Source of the DNA: Arthrobacter sp. SDTb3-6
Lineage (GTDB): Bacteria > Actinomycetota > Actinomycetes > Actinomycetales > Micrococcaceae
Assembly: GCF_013376095.1 (NCBI RefSeq)
Contig: NZ_JAAMFN010000015.1
Location: forward strand, 29,553 to 93,552
Reading direction: 5' to 3'
Length of the DNA: 64,000 bases
Below the pieces are notes generated by a model. The model was not told where the DNA came from and searched no databases. It saw only the letters and a program-made list of their open reading frames with translations. Positions 44,088 to 53,099 of the stretch are shown here, one piece after another (the first letter of the stretch is position 1; every line of letters begins with the position of its first letter). The translations under genes and the position numbers were made by a program.

Positions 44088-45557
44088 CTACATCTTGTCC
44101 TGCCGGATGATGAACACTTCCTTGACCAGCAGCATGACGGCCGCGGCGGTCGGAATGGCAATGAGTGCGCCCAGAACGCCCAGCAGGCTGCCCCCGGCAA
44201 TGACGGAAATGACGGCGACGGCGCCCGGCACGGCCACGGCCTTCTGCATGATGCGCGGGGAGATGAAGTAGGCCTCGAACTGCAGGTAGGCAAAATAGCA
44301 GATGGCGTAAATGACGGCCGTCTGCCACCCGGCCGTCAGGCTGACGGCGATCACCACGACGGCCGCCAGCATGCCGCCCACCAGCGGAATGAAAGCAAGG
44401 AGCGCCACCACGAAGGCCAGCAGGACGCTGAAGGGGACGTGCAGGATGCTCATGACGATGAAGGCGAACACGGCATTGAGCACCGCAACGCAAACCTGGC
44501 CGATCACGTAGTTGCCCACGCCGCGGGTGATTTCCTCGCTGAGCTCCTCCACACGGGCCCGTTTCGACCGTGGCGCCAGGCGGTAGCCCCACTTCTTCAT
44601 GGACGGCAGCGACGCCAGGAAATAGAGGCTCAGGACCAGCACGATCAAGGTGCCGAACAGGCCGTTGGCGATGGTGCTGCCAACACCCACCACGCCGCCA
44701 AAGATGCCGCCGACGGTCTGCGCGTTTTGGAAGAACTTGGCCACCTGGGCATTGATGGTGTCCACCACGTGGTACTGCACGTCCAGTTGGTGGAACAGGT
44801 CCGAGCTGAGGAACTCATTGATCCAGCCGGGCGCCTTGACTACAAGCTGCGTTGTCTGGTCGACAATCGTGGGGATCAGCGTGGCGAAGAAGATGGCGAC
44901 CAGGCCGAGGAGGACCACCAGCGCCAGCACAATGCCCAGCGGCCGGGGCACCTTCCGCATCTCCAGCCACCGCACCACGGGGTCCAGTCCCAGCGCAATG
45001 AACAGGGCCGTGACAATCCACAGCAGCAGCTGGGAGGTGTTGGCCATGATGTAGTTCAGGAACAGCGCAATTCCCACACCCACCGTGCCCATGAAGCCAA
45101 AATAGATGGGGTGGCGGAACATGCCGGCGGTCGGGGACAGCGCGGAACCGGCTTCGGTTTCGACACCGGCCCCGGCCGTTTCGGACGGCAGCGCGAAGCG
45201 CACGCGCGGCTGTGCGCCCGGAAGCGGCTGCCGGACCCTCTGGGCCAGCCAGGCGCGCCATCCCGGGGCTGCCGGACCCGCTGCGGGGACGGACGACGCC
45301 GGCTCCGGCCCGGGCGCCCCGCCCCGGCCTCCCGTCGGTGTTCCGTCGGGAGCGGTGCGGTTAGCCGTGGCGGGCCCGGGGCTGGCGGGCCCGTTGCTTT
45401 CAGTGCCGTTGCCGGCGCGCGGGGACGCCCCGTCTGCCGGGGAAGGCACCCGGGGGGCGCCCGCAGCCTCCGGTTCCGGGCCGGCGTCGTTCCTCAGGGA
45501 GGCATGGTTGCCGGAGGGATCCGGTCCAGGTGCGTCGGATTCATGGGAAGAACTCAA
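44088..45557 (-). CDS. AI-2E/PerM family membrane transporter
   Basis: A 489-residue inner-membrane protein. The first ~120 residues are a disordered Pro/Ala/Gly-rich cytoplasmic extension; seven to eight TM helices follow, beginning YFGFMGTVGVGIALFLNY, with the family segments GLDPVVRWLE, VVGVGSTIANGLFGTLIVLVL and FIPLVGGMLAAVVV. The AI-2E name comes from E. coli TqsA; many homologues export other things (UPF0118), so the substrate is open. The TTG start at 45557 is weakly supported. It is divergent from the large membrane protein; the 240-bp gap shows no other gene. Confidence 0.85.
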   Translation of the reverse strand: MSSSHESDAPGPDPSGNHASLRNDAGPEPEAAGAPRVPSPADGASPRAGNGTESNGPASPGPATANRTAPDGTPTGGRGGAPGPEPASSVPAAGPAAPGWRAWLAQRVRQPLPGAQPRVRFALPSETAGAGVETEAGSALSPTAGMFRHPIYFGFMGTVGVGIALFLNYIMANTSQLLLWIVTALFIALGLDPVVRWLEMRKVPRPLGIVLALVVLLGLVAIFFATLIPTIVDQTTQLVVKAPGWINEFLSSDLFHQLDVQYHVVDTINAQVAKFFQNAQTVGGIFGGVVGVGSTIANGLFGTLIVLVLSLYFLASLPSMKKWGYRLAPRSKRARVEELSEEITRGVGNYVIGQVCVAVLNAVFAFIVMSILHVPFSVLLAFVVALLAFIPLVGGMLAAVVVIAVSLTAGWQTAVIYAICYFAYLQFEAYFISPRIMQKAVAVPGAVAVISVIAGGSLLGVLGALIAIPTAAAVMLLVKEVFIIRQDKM

Positions 45558-45784
45558 GGGATGCTGCCTTCGTGTTCGGGAGTGTCAGGCCTCGCCAAAG
45601 CCCGGTTGTTCATGGTGAGTCGACAGTATCAGCGACAGGTTGCCCGGGATGGCCATTTCCGCCGCCCGGACGGGGTGCGCCAAGCCGTGCCGGTTGCCGT
45701 CCGGGGCGGTGCCGGGGATGAGAGTTTCCTCGCAAAACGGGGCCAAAGATAACGTTTCGGTTACCCTTGAACCAACGATCTTAG

Positions 45785-45790
45785 TAGTTT
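45785..45790 (+). promoter_or_regulatory. -10 box of the large membrane protein gene
   Basis: TAGTTT is followed after 7 nt by the ATG at 45798; no ribosome binding site is visible. Confidence 0.4.
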
Positions 45791-45797
45791 TCCGCCG

Positions 45798-48179
45798 ATG
45801 TTAGGTATGTATTTGCGTTCCAAGATTGCAGTTGTCCTGGTCATTTTGGGCCTGGTGGTCCTCGGTTTGGGGATCGGCCAGCGCACCATCTGGCTCCCGC
45901 CGGCCACGATCACGGCCAGCGTCCAGGGCAGTGTTGCGCCTGCGCCCCTGACCGTGATCGGCCCCGACGTGCTTAACGCCAAGGACGGCAACTTCACGAT
46001 GACCATTAAGGCCAAGGGCCCCATCCAACTGGCCGTTGGCCAGCAGCGGGACATCAGCGGCTGGGTGGGCAAGGCCGCGCACACCGACATTACGGGCGTG
46101 AACAGCGACTTCACGGCGCTGGCCGCCAAGGGTGTCGCCGGCGATGCCAAGGTTCCGAACCCGGCAGGCTCGGACATGTGGGTCAGTGAGGAAAAGGCCA
46201 CCGGCGAGCTGAGCTACACCTGGCAGGCTCCGGGCCACGGAGACTGGGCCCTGCTCCTGTCCTCGGACGGCACGGCGCCGGCCCCCACCGACATTTCGCT
46301 CACCACGGACAACGACGCCGGGACCCCCTGGGCGGTGCCGTTGATGATCATCGGCTCGGCGCTGCTGGCGCTGGCTGCACTGCTGTTCTTCATCGCACCG
46401 CGCAGGCCGCAGGCCGCCGTGGCCGGGCGCCGGGCCGCGGGCCGGGCCCCGTCCGATGCCGCAACCGGCACGATGGAGGTGGAGAAGATCCTGGCAGCCC
46501 GCGAACAGGCTGCCCGGGCGCGGGAGCCAAAGCCGGCGACGATCGCCGATGCCCGCCGCGCCGCGCGCCGCAACGAAGCCGCGGTCCCGGTCGACGGCGC
46601 AGCCGCCCCGGCGGCCACTCCCGGCACGGAGGCGGGCACGGACCACGCCACTGCACTGCCGGGGGCAGTCCTGGGAGGTAGGCGCGGCACGGGTGCCGCG
46701 GCAACCACGGCCATCCCGCTTCCCGGCACGGCGCCGGCCGCCAGCGCTTCCGGTGATGAGAAGCCGGACGGTGCCGACGCCGCCTCCGACGGCGGCAATG
46801 AGGCAGTCAAGCCCACGGGCGGGAACAGGGACCGGAACGACGGCGGCGACGCAGGCACCCCCGCTGGTTCCGGAGCTGCCGCACAACAGCCTCCGGCCGG
46901 GGGATCCCCCTCGGCGGACAACGCGGTCGCAGGAGGCCCCGGCAGCGGGGCCGCGAAGGGGGCCACGACCGGCACGGCCAAGGGTGGCGCCAAGGACAAT
47001 AACGGGAAAGGTGCCAAGGGCACTGCCAAGACCGGCACCGGCAACAAGACCAAAAACAACGCGAAGGGCGGCGCAAAAGGCAAGCCCGGGGCAGGGAAGA
47101 AGGAGTTCACGGCCGGGCCGGCCGCCGTCGTACGTCCTCAGGACCGGCGCATATCGCCGGTGAGGCTGCGCTGGGGGGCTGCCGTTGCCACCGTCCTGGT
47201 GGCAGGAACCGTCGGGCCGGCCATGGCGGCCGACCCCACCACGCCCGCGGCCGGCCCCTCGGCGTCGTCAACGGCCAGCGCCTCGGCCACGGAAGGGGCA
47301 ACCGTCGGGCTCCCCGTGCTCCTGGACAGCCAGGTGCAGCGGATCGCCGCGGCCGTGTCCACGGTGGTGGCCTCGGGCGACAGTGCCAAGAACGCCAAGG
47401 AACTTCAGTCCCGCGTCGCCGGAATGGCGCTGCAGGTCCGGGCGGCCAACTACAAGATCCGGTCCAAGGTGTCCACGCAGGCGGCCCCGGACCCGGTCCA
47501 AGGCACCCGGCTGCTGGCCCGGGTTGTGACGACGGACTCGTCGTGGCCGCGTTCAGCCATTTTTGTCACGCAGGGGGACGGCAACGCCCTGCCCCAGCTG
47601 CTGACCCTCGTCCAGGCCGGCCCCCGTGACAACTACAAGCTGGTCAACGCTTCGCCGCTGCTGCCAGGACAGACGTTCCCGCAGGTCGACAAGGAGGGCG
47701 CCGCCGGTGTTCCGCTGGATTCGGCCACCGGGCTGCAGATGAGCCCGAAGGCCGCCATTGCCGCACTCAGTGACCGGTTGACGAAGGCGGACAGCAAGTG
47801 GAAGTCCACGTTCAAGGACACCGTGTACATCCCGAGCGTGCTCAGCACGCAGGCGAATGTGCTCAAGGAAGCCAAGGACGCCAGCTACGTCTTCAGCCAT
47901 ACACCGGACCTGAAGTCGGCGCTGGCCATGCGCACGGCCGACGGCGGCGCCATGGTGGTGGTGGGCTACACCTTCGGCATTGATGCAACGTCAAAGGCGG
48001 AGGCAACCCTGACCATTGGCCCGGACGCGGCGGTCTTTGCCGGCGGCACGACCACCACCACGGGCTTCGTGCTGCAGTACGGCGAGCCGGTGGTCATGTA
48101 CATTCCGCCGGCGTCGGCCAAGGGGCAGATCAGCATTGTCTCCGCCAACCGCAGCCTGGTGGGGGCCAAGTTCAAGTAA
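45798..48179 (+). CDS. Large membrane protein of unknown function
   Basis: A 793-residue protein I cannot assign. TM1 (about 9-27) and TM2 (about 176-198) bracket an extracytoplasmic beta-rich domain. A ~240-residue Ala/Gly/Pro/Lys low-complexity cytoplasmic linker follows (220-455), with Gly-Ala-Lys repeats near its end. A third hydrophobic segment VATVLVAGTVGPAMA (about 465-480) leads to a ~310-residue C-terminal extracytoplasmic domain without cysteines or recognisable catalytic motifs. The topology suggests a cell-envelope scaffold. It is followed by a strong hairpin, so it is probably monocistronic. The ATG is at 45798 with a second at 45807. Confidence 0.75.
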   Translation: MLGMYLRSKIAVVLVILGLVVLGLGIGQRTIWLPPATITASVQGSVAPAPLTVIGPDVLNAKDGNFTMTIKAKGPIQLAVGQQRDISGWVGKAAHTDITGVNSDFTALAAKGVAGDAKVPNPAGSDMWVSEEKATGELSYTWQAPGHGDWALLLSSDGTAPAPTDISLTTDNDAGTPWAVPLMIIGSALLALAALLFFIAPRRPQAAVAGRRAAGRAPSDAATGTMEVEKILAAREQAARAREPKPATIADARRAARRNEAAVPVDGAAAPAATPGTEAGTDHATALPGAVLGGRRGTGAAATTAIPLPGTAPAASASGDEKPDGADAASDGGNEAVKPTGGNRDRNDGGDAGTPAGSGAAAQQPPAGGSPSADNAVAGGPGSGAAKGATTGTAKGGAKDNNGKGAKGTAKTGTGNKTKNNAKGGAKGKPGAGKKEFTAGPAAVVRPQDRRISPVRLRWGAAVATVLVAGTVGPAMAADPTTPAAGPSASSTASASATEGATVGLPVLLDSQVQRIAAAVSTVVASGDSAKNAKELQSRVAGMALQVRAANYKIRSKVSTQAAPDPVQGTRLLARVVTTDSSWPRSAIFVTQGDGNALPQLLTLVQAGPRDNYKLVNASPLLPGQTFPQVDKEGAAGVPLDSATGLQMSPKAAIAALSDRLTKADSKWKSTFKDTVYIPSVLSTQANVLKEAKDASYVFSHTPDLKSALAMRTADGGAMVVVGYTFGIDATSKAEATLTIGPDAAVFAGGTTTTTGFVLQYGEPVVMYIPPASAKGQISIVSANRSLVGAKFK

Positions 48180-48199
48180 CCGGGCTGTACCGTCAGTTT

Positions 48200-48232
48200 C
48201 GCCCGCGGCGTGATTCCAAAACGCCGCGGGCG
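48200..48232 (+). terminator. Terminator-like hairpin after the large membrane protein gene
   Basis: CGCCCGCGGCGT pairs perfectly over 12 bp with ACGCCGCGGGCG across a 9-nt loop, 20 bases after the stop. There is no T-run, and the next gene's -10 box begins 10 bases downstream. Confidence 0.7.
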
Positions 48233-48241
48233 CCGCAACGT

Positions 48242-48247
48242 TAGAGT
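48242..48247 (+). promoter_or_regulatory. -10 box of the YbbN-like gene, leaderless geometry
   Basis: TAGAGT is followed by GGGTCC and the ATG at 48254 (6-nt spacing), without a ribosome binding site. Confidence 0.55.
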
Positions 48248-48253
48248 GGGTCC

Positions 48254-49195
48254 ATGAGCCAAAACAGTTCCATGCCTGCCGTACCGCCCTCCGGCGCCAA
48301 CCTGCGCGGCGCCGTCGACCTCTCCGCCCTGAAAAACCGTGCCACGGCACCGGCAGGCGGTAACCGCGGCGGGTCCCCCTACGCAGTTGATGTCAACGAA
48401 CAAAGCTTCCAGGAGTTCGTGGGCCTGTCCCAAAAGGTGCCCGTGGTGGTGTCCCTGGGCTCCAGCCGCTCCAACCAGTCGGCCGTCCTGAACGGTGTGC
48501 TGGAAAAGCTCATGAACGACTATGCCGGCAAGATTGCGCTGGGCCGCGTGGATGCCGACACGAGCCCCGGGATCGCCCAGGCGTTTGGCGTTGCGGCCAT
48601 TCCAACGGTCGTGGCGTTGATCAACGGCCAGCCCGTGCCTTTGTTTGAGGGTGATCTGCCGGAGGAGCAGATCAAGAACTTCCTGGACGAATTGTTGAAG
48701 GTGGCAGCCACCAATGGGGTCACCGGAAACCTCGGTGGCGCCCCCGAACCTGCCGCGGCGGAGGCCCCGCCGCTGCCGCCCCTGCACCAGGCCGCCTTCG
48801 ACGCCATCGAGGCGGGGGACCTGGCCACCGCGGAGGCAGCCTACGAAAAGGCACTGGCGGAGAAGCCGAACGACGCCGACGCGAAGGTGGGGCTGGCGCA
48901 GGTCCACCTCATGCGCCGTACGGCCGGTCTGGACGCGGCCCAGGCCGACGCCCTTCGCACACGGGCCGCGGGGGACCCGGACGATGTCGAGGCACAGCTG
49001 GCCATCGCCGACCTGGACGTCACGGGGGGCCATGTGGAGGACGGGCTCGCCCGGCTGGTGAAGTTCATTTCCCTCCACTTCGGGCCGGAACGGGACACCG
49101 TCCGCCTGCGCCTGCTCGAACTTTACGAGGTGGTGGGCGCCGCGGACCCGCGGGTCTCAGCCTCACGCCAGGCCCTGGCCCGGGCCCTGTTCTAG
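48254..49195 (+). CDS. YbbN/CnoX-like thioredoxin-fold protein with TPR region
   Basis: A 313-residue two-part protein. Residues ~45-155 form a thioredoxin fold (VPVVVSLGSSRSNQS, GRVDADTSPGIAQAFGVAAIPTVVALINGQ with the cis-Pro), but the CxxC is replaced by SxxS-like residues, so it cannot do dithiol chemistry. The rest is TPR-like helices (LATAEAAYEKALAEKPNDADAKVGLAQV, split). E. coli YbbN/CnoX is a chaperone that hands clients to GroEL/DnaK; the position matches Rv1324 in M. tuberculosis. A leaderless start is indicated. Confidence 0.87.
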   Translation: MSQNSSMPAVPPSGANLRGAVDLSALKNRATAPAGGNRGGSPYAVDVNEQSFQEFVGLSQKVPVVVSLGSSRSNQSAVLNGVLEKLMNDYAGKIALGRVDADTSPGIAQAFGVAAIPTVVALINGQPVPLFEGDLPEEQIKNFLDELLKVAATNGVTGNLGGAPEPAAAEAPPLPPLHQAAFDAIEAGDLATAEAAYEKALAEKPNDADAKVGLAQVHLMRRTAGLDAAQADALRTRAAGDPDDVEAQLAIADLDVTGGHVEDGLARLVKFISLHFGPERDTVRLRLLELYEVVGAADPRVSASRQALARALF

Positions 49196-49282
49196 ACCCG
49201 GCGCACCAAAGGCCGCCGGGTGCCGCCCCGGACCTGGCGGAATTCATCCTTTCGGATGGCGATCCCGGCGGCCCTGGCTTGT

Positions 49283-49288
49283 TAGTGT
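49283..49288 (+). promoter_or_regulatory. -10 box of the ABC ATPase gene, leaderless geometry
   Basis: TAGTGT is followed by GGCGCC and the ATG at 49295 (6-nt spacing). Confidence 0.5.
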
Positions 49289-49294
49289 GGCGCC

Positions 49295-50098
49295 ATGACT
49301 GAGATTGCGCCGCACCTGACGGAGCCCGCGGCAGCCGCCCAACGGCCACCGGCCCTGGCCATCCGGGGCCTCGTCAAGCGCTTCGGCACCAAGGTGGCAG
49401 TCGACGCCATCAACCTGGACGTTCCCGCGGGGTCCTTTTACGGTCTGGTGGGGCCCAACGGGGCCGGCAAGACCACCACGCTTTCCATGGCCACAGGGCT
49501 CCTGCGCCCGGACGCCGGCCAGGTGTGGGTGCACGGGGTCGAGGTGTGGGGCCGCCCACTGGAGGCGAAGCGCCTCATGGGCCTGCTGCCCGACGGCGTC
49601 CGCCTGTTCGACCGGCTCACGGGCGAACAGCTGGTCACCTACGCCGGGCTGTTGCGCGGCATGGACAAGGACACCGTGGCCGGGCGCGTCGCGGACCTGC
49701 TGGCAACCCTCGACCTGGCCAAGGACGCCGGGACGCTGGTGGTTGACTACTCAGCAGGGATGACCAAGAAGATTGCCTTGGCTGCCGCGCTGATCCACGC
49801 GCCGCGGCTGCTGGTCCTTGACGAGCCGTTCGAGTCCGTTGACCCGGTCTCTGCGGCCAACATCCGCGACATCCTGCACGGCTACGTCGATTCGGGCGGC
49901 ACGGTGATTGTCTCCAGCCATGTCATGGACCTGGTCCAGCGCATGTGCGGCCACGTGGCCGTCATCGCCGGCGGGAACGTCCTCGCCGCGGGCACAGTGG
50001 AGCAGGTCCGCGGCGGGCTGAGCCTGGAGGACAGGTTCGTGGAGCTGGTCGGTGGCAGGAACCAGGGGACGGGGCTGGCGTGGTTGCGCACCTCCTAA
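49295..50098 (+). CDS. ABC transporter ATP-binding protein
   Basis: A 267-residue nucleotide-binding subunit. Walker A is GLVGPNGAGKTTT (about 50-62), Walker B LLVLDEPFESVD, the switch His is in IVSSHVMD, and the Q-loop is shifted (LLPDGVRLFDRLTGEQ). The signature reads YSAGMTKK instead of LSGGQ, a variant seen in ABC-2 exporters of Actinobacteria. A ~25-residue polar extension precedes the domain. The permease gene overlaps its end by 19 nt, so the two form one exporter of unknown substrate. Confidence 0.9.
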   Translation: MTEIAPHLTEPAAAAQRPPALAIRGLVKRFGTKVAVDAINLDVPAGSFYGLVGPNGAGKTTTLSMATGLLRPDAGQVWVHGVEVWGRPLEAKRLMGLLPDGVRLFDRLTGEQLVTYAGLLRGMDKDTVAGRVADLLATLDLAKDAGTLVVDYSAGMTKKIALAAALIHAPRLLVLDEPFESVDPVSAANIRDILHGYVDSGGTVIVSSHVMDLVQRMCGHVAVIAGGNVLAAGTVEQVRGGLSLEDRFVELVGGRNQGTGLAWLRTS

Positions 50099-51663
50099 GG
50101 CTGAAGCTGGCGCTGCTGCGCAACTCGCTGCGCCGCAGCCCCATGCAGCTTATTGGGCTGGCGATCGGCGCCCTGTATGGGCTGGGCGTGTTGGGCATGG
50201 TGCTGGTGGGCCTCGCCGTCCTGGGCACGCAGGGTCCCGGGACGATCGGGGTCGTCATTGTCCTGGCGGGCTCGGCCCTGTTCCTGGGCTGGCTGATCAT
50301 TCCCGTGGTGGCCGCCGGGCTGGACATGACGCTGGACCCTGCGCGGTTCACCACCTATTCGGTTCCCATGACGTCGCTGCTGGCCGGGCTGGCGCTGTCC
50401 GGCTTCATCGGCATTCCGGGGGCCATCACGCTGCTGGCCTCCGTTGGCACGGCCGCCGCCTGGTGGCGGCAGCCCGTGGCCGCCGGTGCGGCGGTCCTGT
50501 GCGGGGCACTCGCCGCCCTGACATGCGTTGTCGCGTCCCGTGCCATGACTGCGGCCAGCGCCAGCCTGGCGTCCTCCCGCAGGTTCAAGGACCTCAGCGG
50601 CGTGGTCCTGCTGGTGCCCCTGCTCTTTCTCGGCCCGATCATCGCCGGTGTCACGGCCGGCGTCAAGGACCTCCAGGCGTATTTGCCCTCGCTCGCCAAC
50701 ACCCTGTCATGGACCCCGCTGGGCGCGGTCTGGGCCGTCCCTGCTGAGGTGGCGGCGGACCGTTGGGGCCTGGCCGGCGCGAAGCTGGCCATTGCCCTGG
50801 CGGCCACTGCCGCCCTGGCCTGGATGTGGAAGGCCTGCCTGGCGAAGGCCTTGGTAACGCCCGCCTATGCAGGAAACTCCGGACGCAGTGCCGGCAACAT
50901 GGGCTTTTTCAGGCTGTTTCCGCCAACGCCTGCCGGCGCCGTTGCCGCCCGCAGCCTGACGTACTGGCTTCGGGATCCGCGCTACAGCGCAGGCCTGGTC
51001 ATTGCGCCGCTCCTGCCACTGGTGTTTGTCTTTGCCGGCTCCCGGACCGGGGGGATTGGGACCCTGGGCCTGACCCTGGGGCTGGGCGGGGTGCTTGCCG
51101 CATTCCTGGTGGTGTGGAGCATCTCCTCCGACATTTCCTACGACAACACCGCCTTTGCGCTGCACCTGGCCGCCGGCGTTTCCGGGACGGCCGACCGTGC
51201 CGGCCGTGCGATGGCGGCAGCCTGCCTGGCGCTCCCGCTCGGCCTCCTGTACGCAGTTGTGGGGGCGGGGATGGCCGGTACGTGGGCGCTCCTGCCAGCC
51301 GTGCTGGGCCTGACCGTCGGGGTGGTTGGCAGCGGGCTGGGCCTGGCCAGCGTCTTTTCCGCCCGCTTCACCATGAACGCGCCGCTGCCGGGTGACAGCC
51401 CCTTGAAATCCAAGCCCGGCAACAACTTTTCCGCCATGCTCATCCAGATGGCCGGCTTTGCCGGTGTCGGCGTCCTGCTGCTCCCCGAAATTGTCCTGGC
51501 CGTCGTCGCGATGGCCACCAGGCAGCCCGTGTTCGGCTGGATGTCCCTGACGTGCGGCATCGTCCTGGGGGCCGTGTTCGTGCTGGCCGGCATCCGGATC
51601 GGGGCCCGGATTTACGACCGCCGCGCGCCCGAACTGCTGCTTGCCGTTTCGGCTGATCGCTGA
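50080..51663 (+). CDS. ABC transporter permease
   Basis: A ~527-residue membrane subunit with about 12 TM helices in two halves, starting LRLKLALLRNSLRRSPMQLIG (split; an amphipathic cytoplasmic helix) and with the mid-protein segment AVAARSLTYWLRDPRYSAG that often contacts the ATPase. The GTG at 50080 overlaps the ATPase gene by 19 nt and gives a sensible N-terminus; an upstream open frame is an Arg-rich shadow. With twice the usual ABC-2 helices in one chain, a single copy may dimerise or suffice. The substrate is unknown. Confidence 0.85.
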   Translation: MVAHLLRLKLALLRNSLRRSPMQLIGLAIGALYGLGVLGMVLVGLAVLGTQGPGTIGVVIVLAGSALFLGWLIIPVVAAGLDMTLDPARFTTYSVPMTSLLAGLALSGFIGIPGAITLLASVGTAAAWWRQPVAAGAAVLCGALAALTCVVASRAMTAASASLASSRRFKDLSGVVLLVPLLFLGPIIAGVTAGVKDLQAYLPSLANTLSWTPLGAVWAVPAEVAADRWGLAGAKLAIALAATAALAWMWKACLAKALVTPAYAGNSGRSAGNMGFFRLFPPTPAGAVAARSLTYWLRDPRYSAGLVIAPLLPLVFVFAGSRTGGIGTLGLTLGLGGVLAAFLVVWSISSDISYDNTAFALHLAAGVSGTADRAGRAMAAACLALPLGLLYAVVGAGMAGTWALLPAVLGLTVGVVGSGLGLASVFSARFTMNAPLPGDSPLKSKPGNNFSAMLIQMAGFAGVGVLLLPEIVLAVVAMATRQPVFGWMSLTCGIVLGAVFVLAGIRIGARIYDRRAPELLLAVSADR

Positions 51664-51824
51664 CACTCGATAAGGTTGGTTCCAGCGAACACCCTTGTCC
51701 GGCGTAGACGCCCTGTCCGCCCCGATGCAGCCGCGTCCGGGCGGGCGGGGCGTTCCTGTCCGCCAAGGTGGCTCCACGCACTCCCACCCGCCGGCACGCC
51801 GGTGCCCTGAAAGGATCGTGTTTC

Positions 51825-52607
51825 ATGGAGGTCATCATCCTCCCCAGCAGCAAGGAAATTGGCGCGCTTGCCGCGGACGCCATCGAGAACCTGGTCCGGA
51901 ACAAGCCTGCCGCCGTCCTCGGACTGGCCACCGGATCCTCCCCGCTGCCTGTCTATGACGAACTGGCCCGCCGCCACGATGAGGAGGGCCTGAGCTTCAC
52001 CCAGGCCCGCGGATTTGCCCTGGATGAGTATGTGGGCCTGCCCGCCGGCCATCCCGAGTCCTACCGTGAGGTGATCCGCCGGGAATTTACCAACCGGGTG
52101 GACGTGGCCCCGGAAAACGTGCACGGCCCCGACGGCACGGCTGTGGACATTGCCGCTGCCTGCCTCGCCTATGAGGAGGCCATGCGGGCAGCCGGAGGCG
52201 TGGACCTGCAGATCCTCGGCGTCGGCACCAACGGGCACATCGGCTTCAACGAGCCAGGTTCCTCGCTGGCGTCCCGCACGCGCATCAAGACCCTCGCGGA
52301 CCAGACACGCCAGGACAATGCCCGGTTCTTTGAGAACATCGACCAGGTCCCGCACCACGTGGTGACGCAGGGCCTGGGCACCATTATGGACGCCCGCCAC
52401 GTGGTCCTTGTCGCCTGTGGCGCGGGCAAGGCACAGGCCGTCCGGGACTTTGTCGAGGGCCCGGTCTCCGCCGCCTGCCCGGCCTCCGTGCTGCAGTTCC
52501 ACCCGCACGCGACCATCCTGGTCGACGAGGTTGCGGCAGCCAAGCTGGCCGGTGCCGCATCGTACCGGCACGCCTTTGCGAACAAGCCGGCCTGGCAAGG
52601 TCTCTAG
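51825..52607 (+). CDS. nagB: Glucosamine-6-phosphate deaminase
   Basis: A 260-residue aldose-ketose isomerase/deaminase converting GlcN-6-P to fructose-6-P plus ammonia. LGLATGSSPLPVYDEL binds phosphate, FALDEYVGL holds the catalytic Asp, and GVGTNGHIGFNEPGSSLASRT carries the His/Glu of the ring-opening site. It completes the amino-sugar route begun by NagA in this window, although the two are ~10 kb apart. GAAAGGA is 8-9 nt before ATG 51825; an upstream frame is open to 51768 but unconserved. Confidence 0.95.
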   Translation: MEVIILPSSKEIGALAADAIENLVRNKPAAVLGLATGSSPLPVYDELARRHDEEGLSFTQARGFALDEYVGLPAGHPESYREVIRREFTNRVDVAPENVHGPDGTAVDIAAACLAYEEAMRAAGGVDLQILGVGTNGHIGFNEPGSSLASRTRIKTLADQTRQDNARFFENIDQVPHHVVTQGLGTIMDARHVVLVACGAGKAQAVRDFVEGPVSAACPASVLQFHPHATILVDEVAAAKLAGAASYRHAFANKPAWQGL

Positions 52608-52660
52608 ACGGGGGCCGTGGGCGGGGCCGGGGCTTGGGCGTGCCGCAGGGGTGGAGAGGC

Positions 52661-52666
52661 TAGAAT
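52661..52666 (+). promoter_or_regulatory. -10 box of the DUF3039 gene, leaderless geometry
   Basis: TAGAAT is followed after 7 nt by ATG 52674. The alternative ATG at 52665 lies inside the -10 box itself, so this motif decides the start. Confidence 0.55.
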
Positions 52667-52673
52667 GGTTTCC

Positions 52674-52997
52674 ATGAGCTTGCCACCAGATCCCTTCGAA
52701 AACGACCCCATGCACGGCCCCGGCCATACCGGCGGTTCCACGGCTGTCATTGAACGTGAGGAACTCCGCCAGGAGGTGGAGCCGGGCGACAGCGAACGGT
52801 TCTCGCACTATGTGCGCAAGGAAAAGATCATGGAGTCCGCCATGACCGGCGAACCCGTGGTGGCCCTTTGCGGCAAGGTCTGGACACCGGGCCGGGACCC
52901 CCACAAGTTCCCCGTCTGCCCCGAATGCAAGGCCATTTATGAGGGCATGAGCCCCGCCGGAGGCAAGGGCAAGGGCCCGAAGAATCCCAAGAAGTAA
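52674..52997 (+). CDS. DUF3039 family protein
   Basis: A 107-residue protein of the actinobacterial DUF3039 family, function unknown. The conserved core runs SERFSHYVRKEKIMESAMTG, then VVALCGKVWTPGRDP and FPVCPECKAIYEGM: three Cys (CG, CPxC) plus His give a probable zinc knuckle. The N-terminus is acidic and the C-terminus Lys/Gly-rich (GKGKGPKNPKK). ATG 52674 is chosen on the leaderless promoter rule; the ATG at 52665 would add MVS. A DEAH-like helicase gene follows ~100 bp downstream, a pairing I believe recurs in Actinobacteria. Confidence 0.85.
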   Translation: MSLPPDPFENDPMHGPGHTGGSTAVIEREELRQEVEPGDSERFSHYVRKEKIMESAMTGEPVVALCGKVWTPGRDPHKFPVCPECKAIYEGMSPAGGKGKGPKNPKK

Positions 52998-53099
52998 CAG
53001 CAACAACAGCAGTTCCAAAGGTGCGGTTCCGTGCCTAGATTTGGCGTGCCCGGATAACGGGGATGCCCATGGAAGAAGTGATTTGATGGCGGGGAAATC

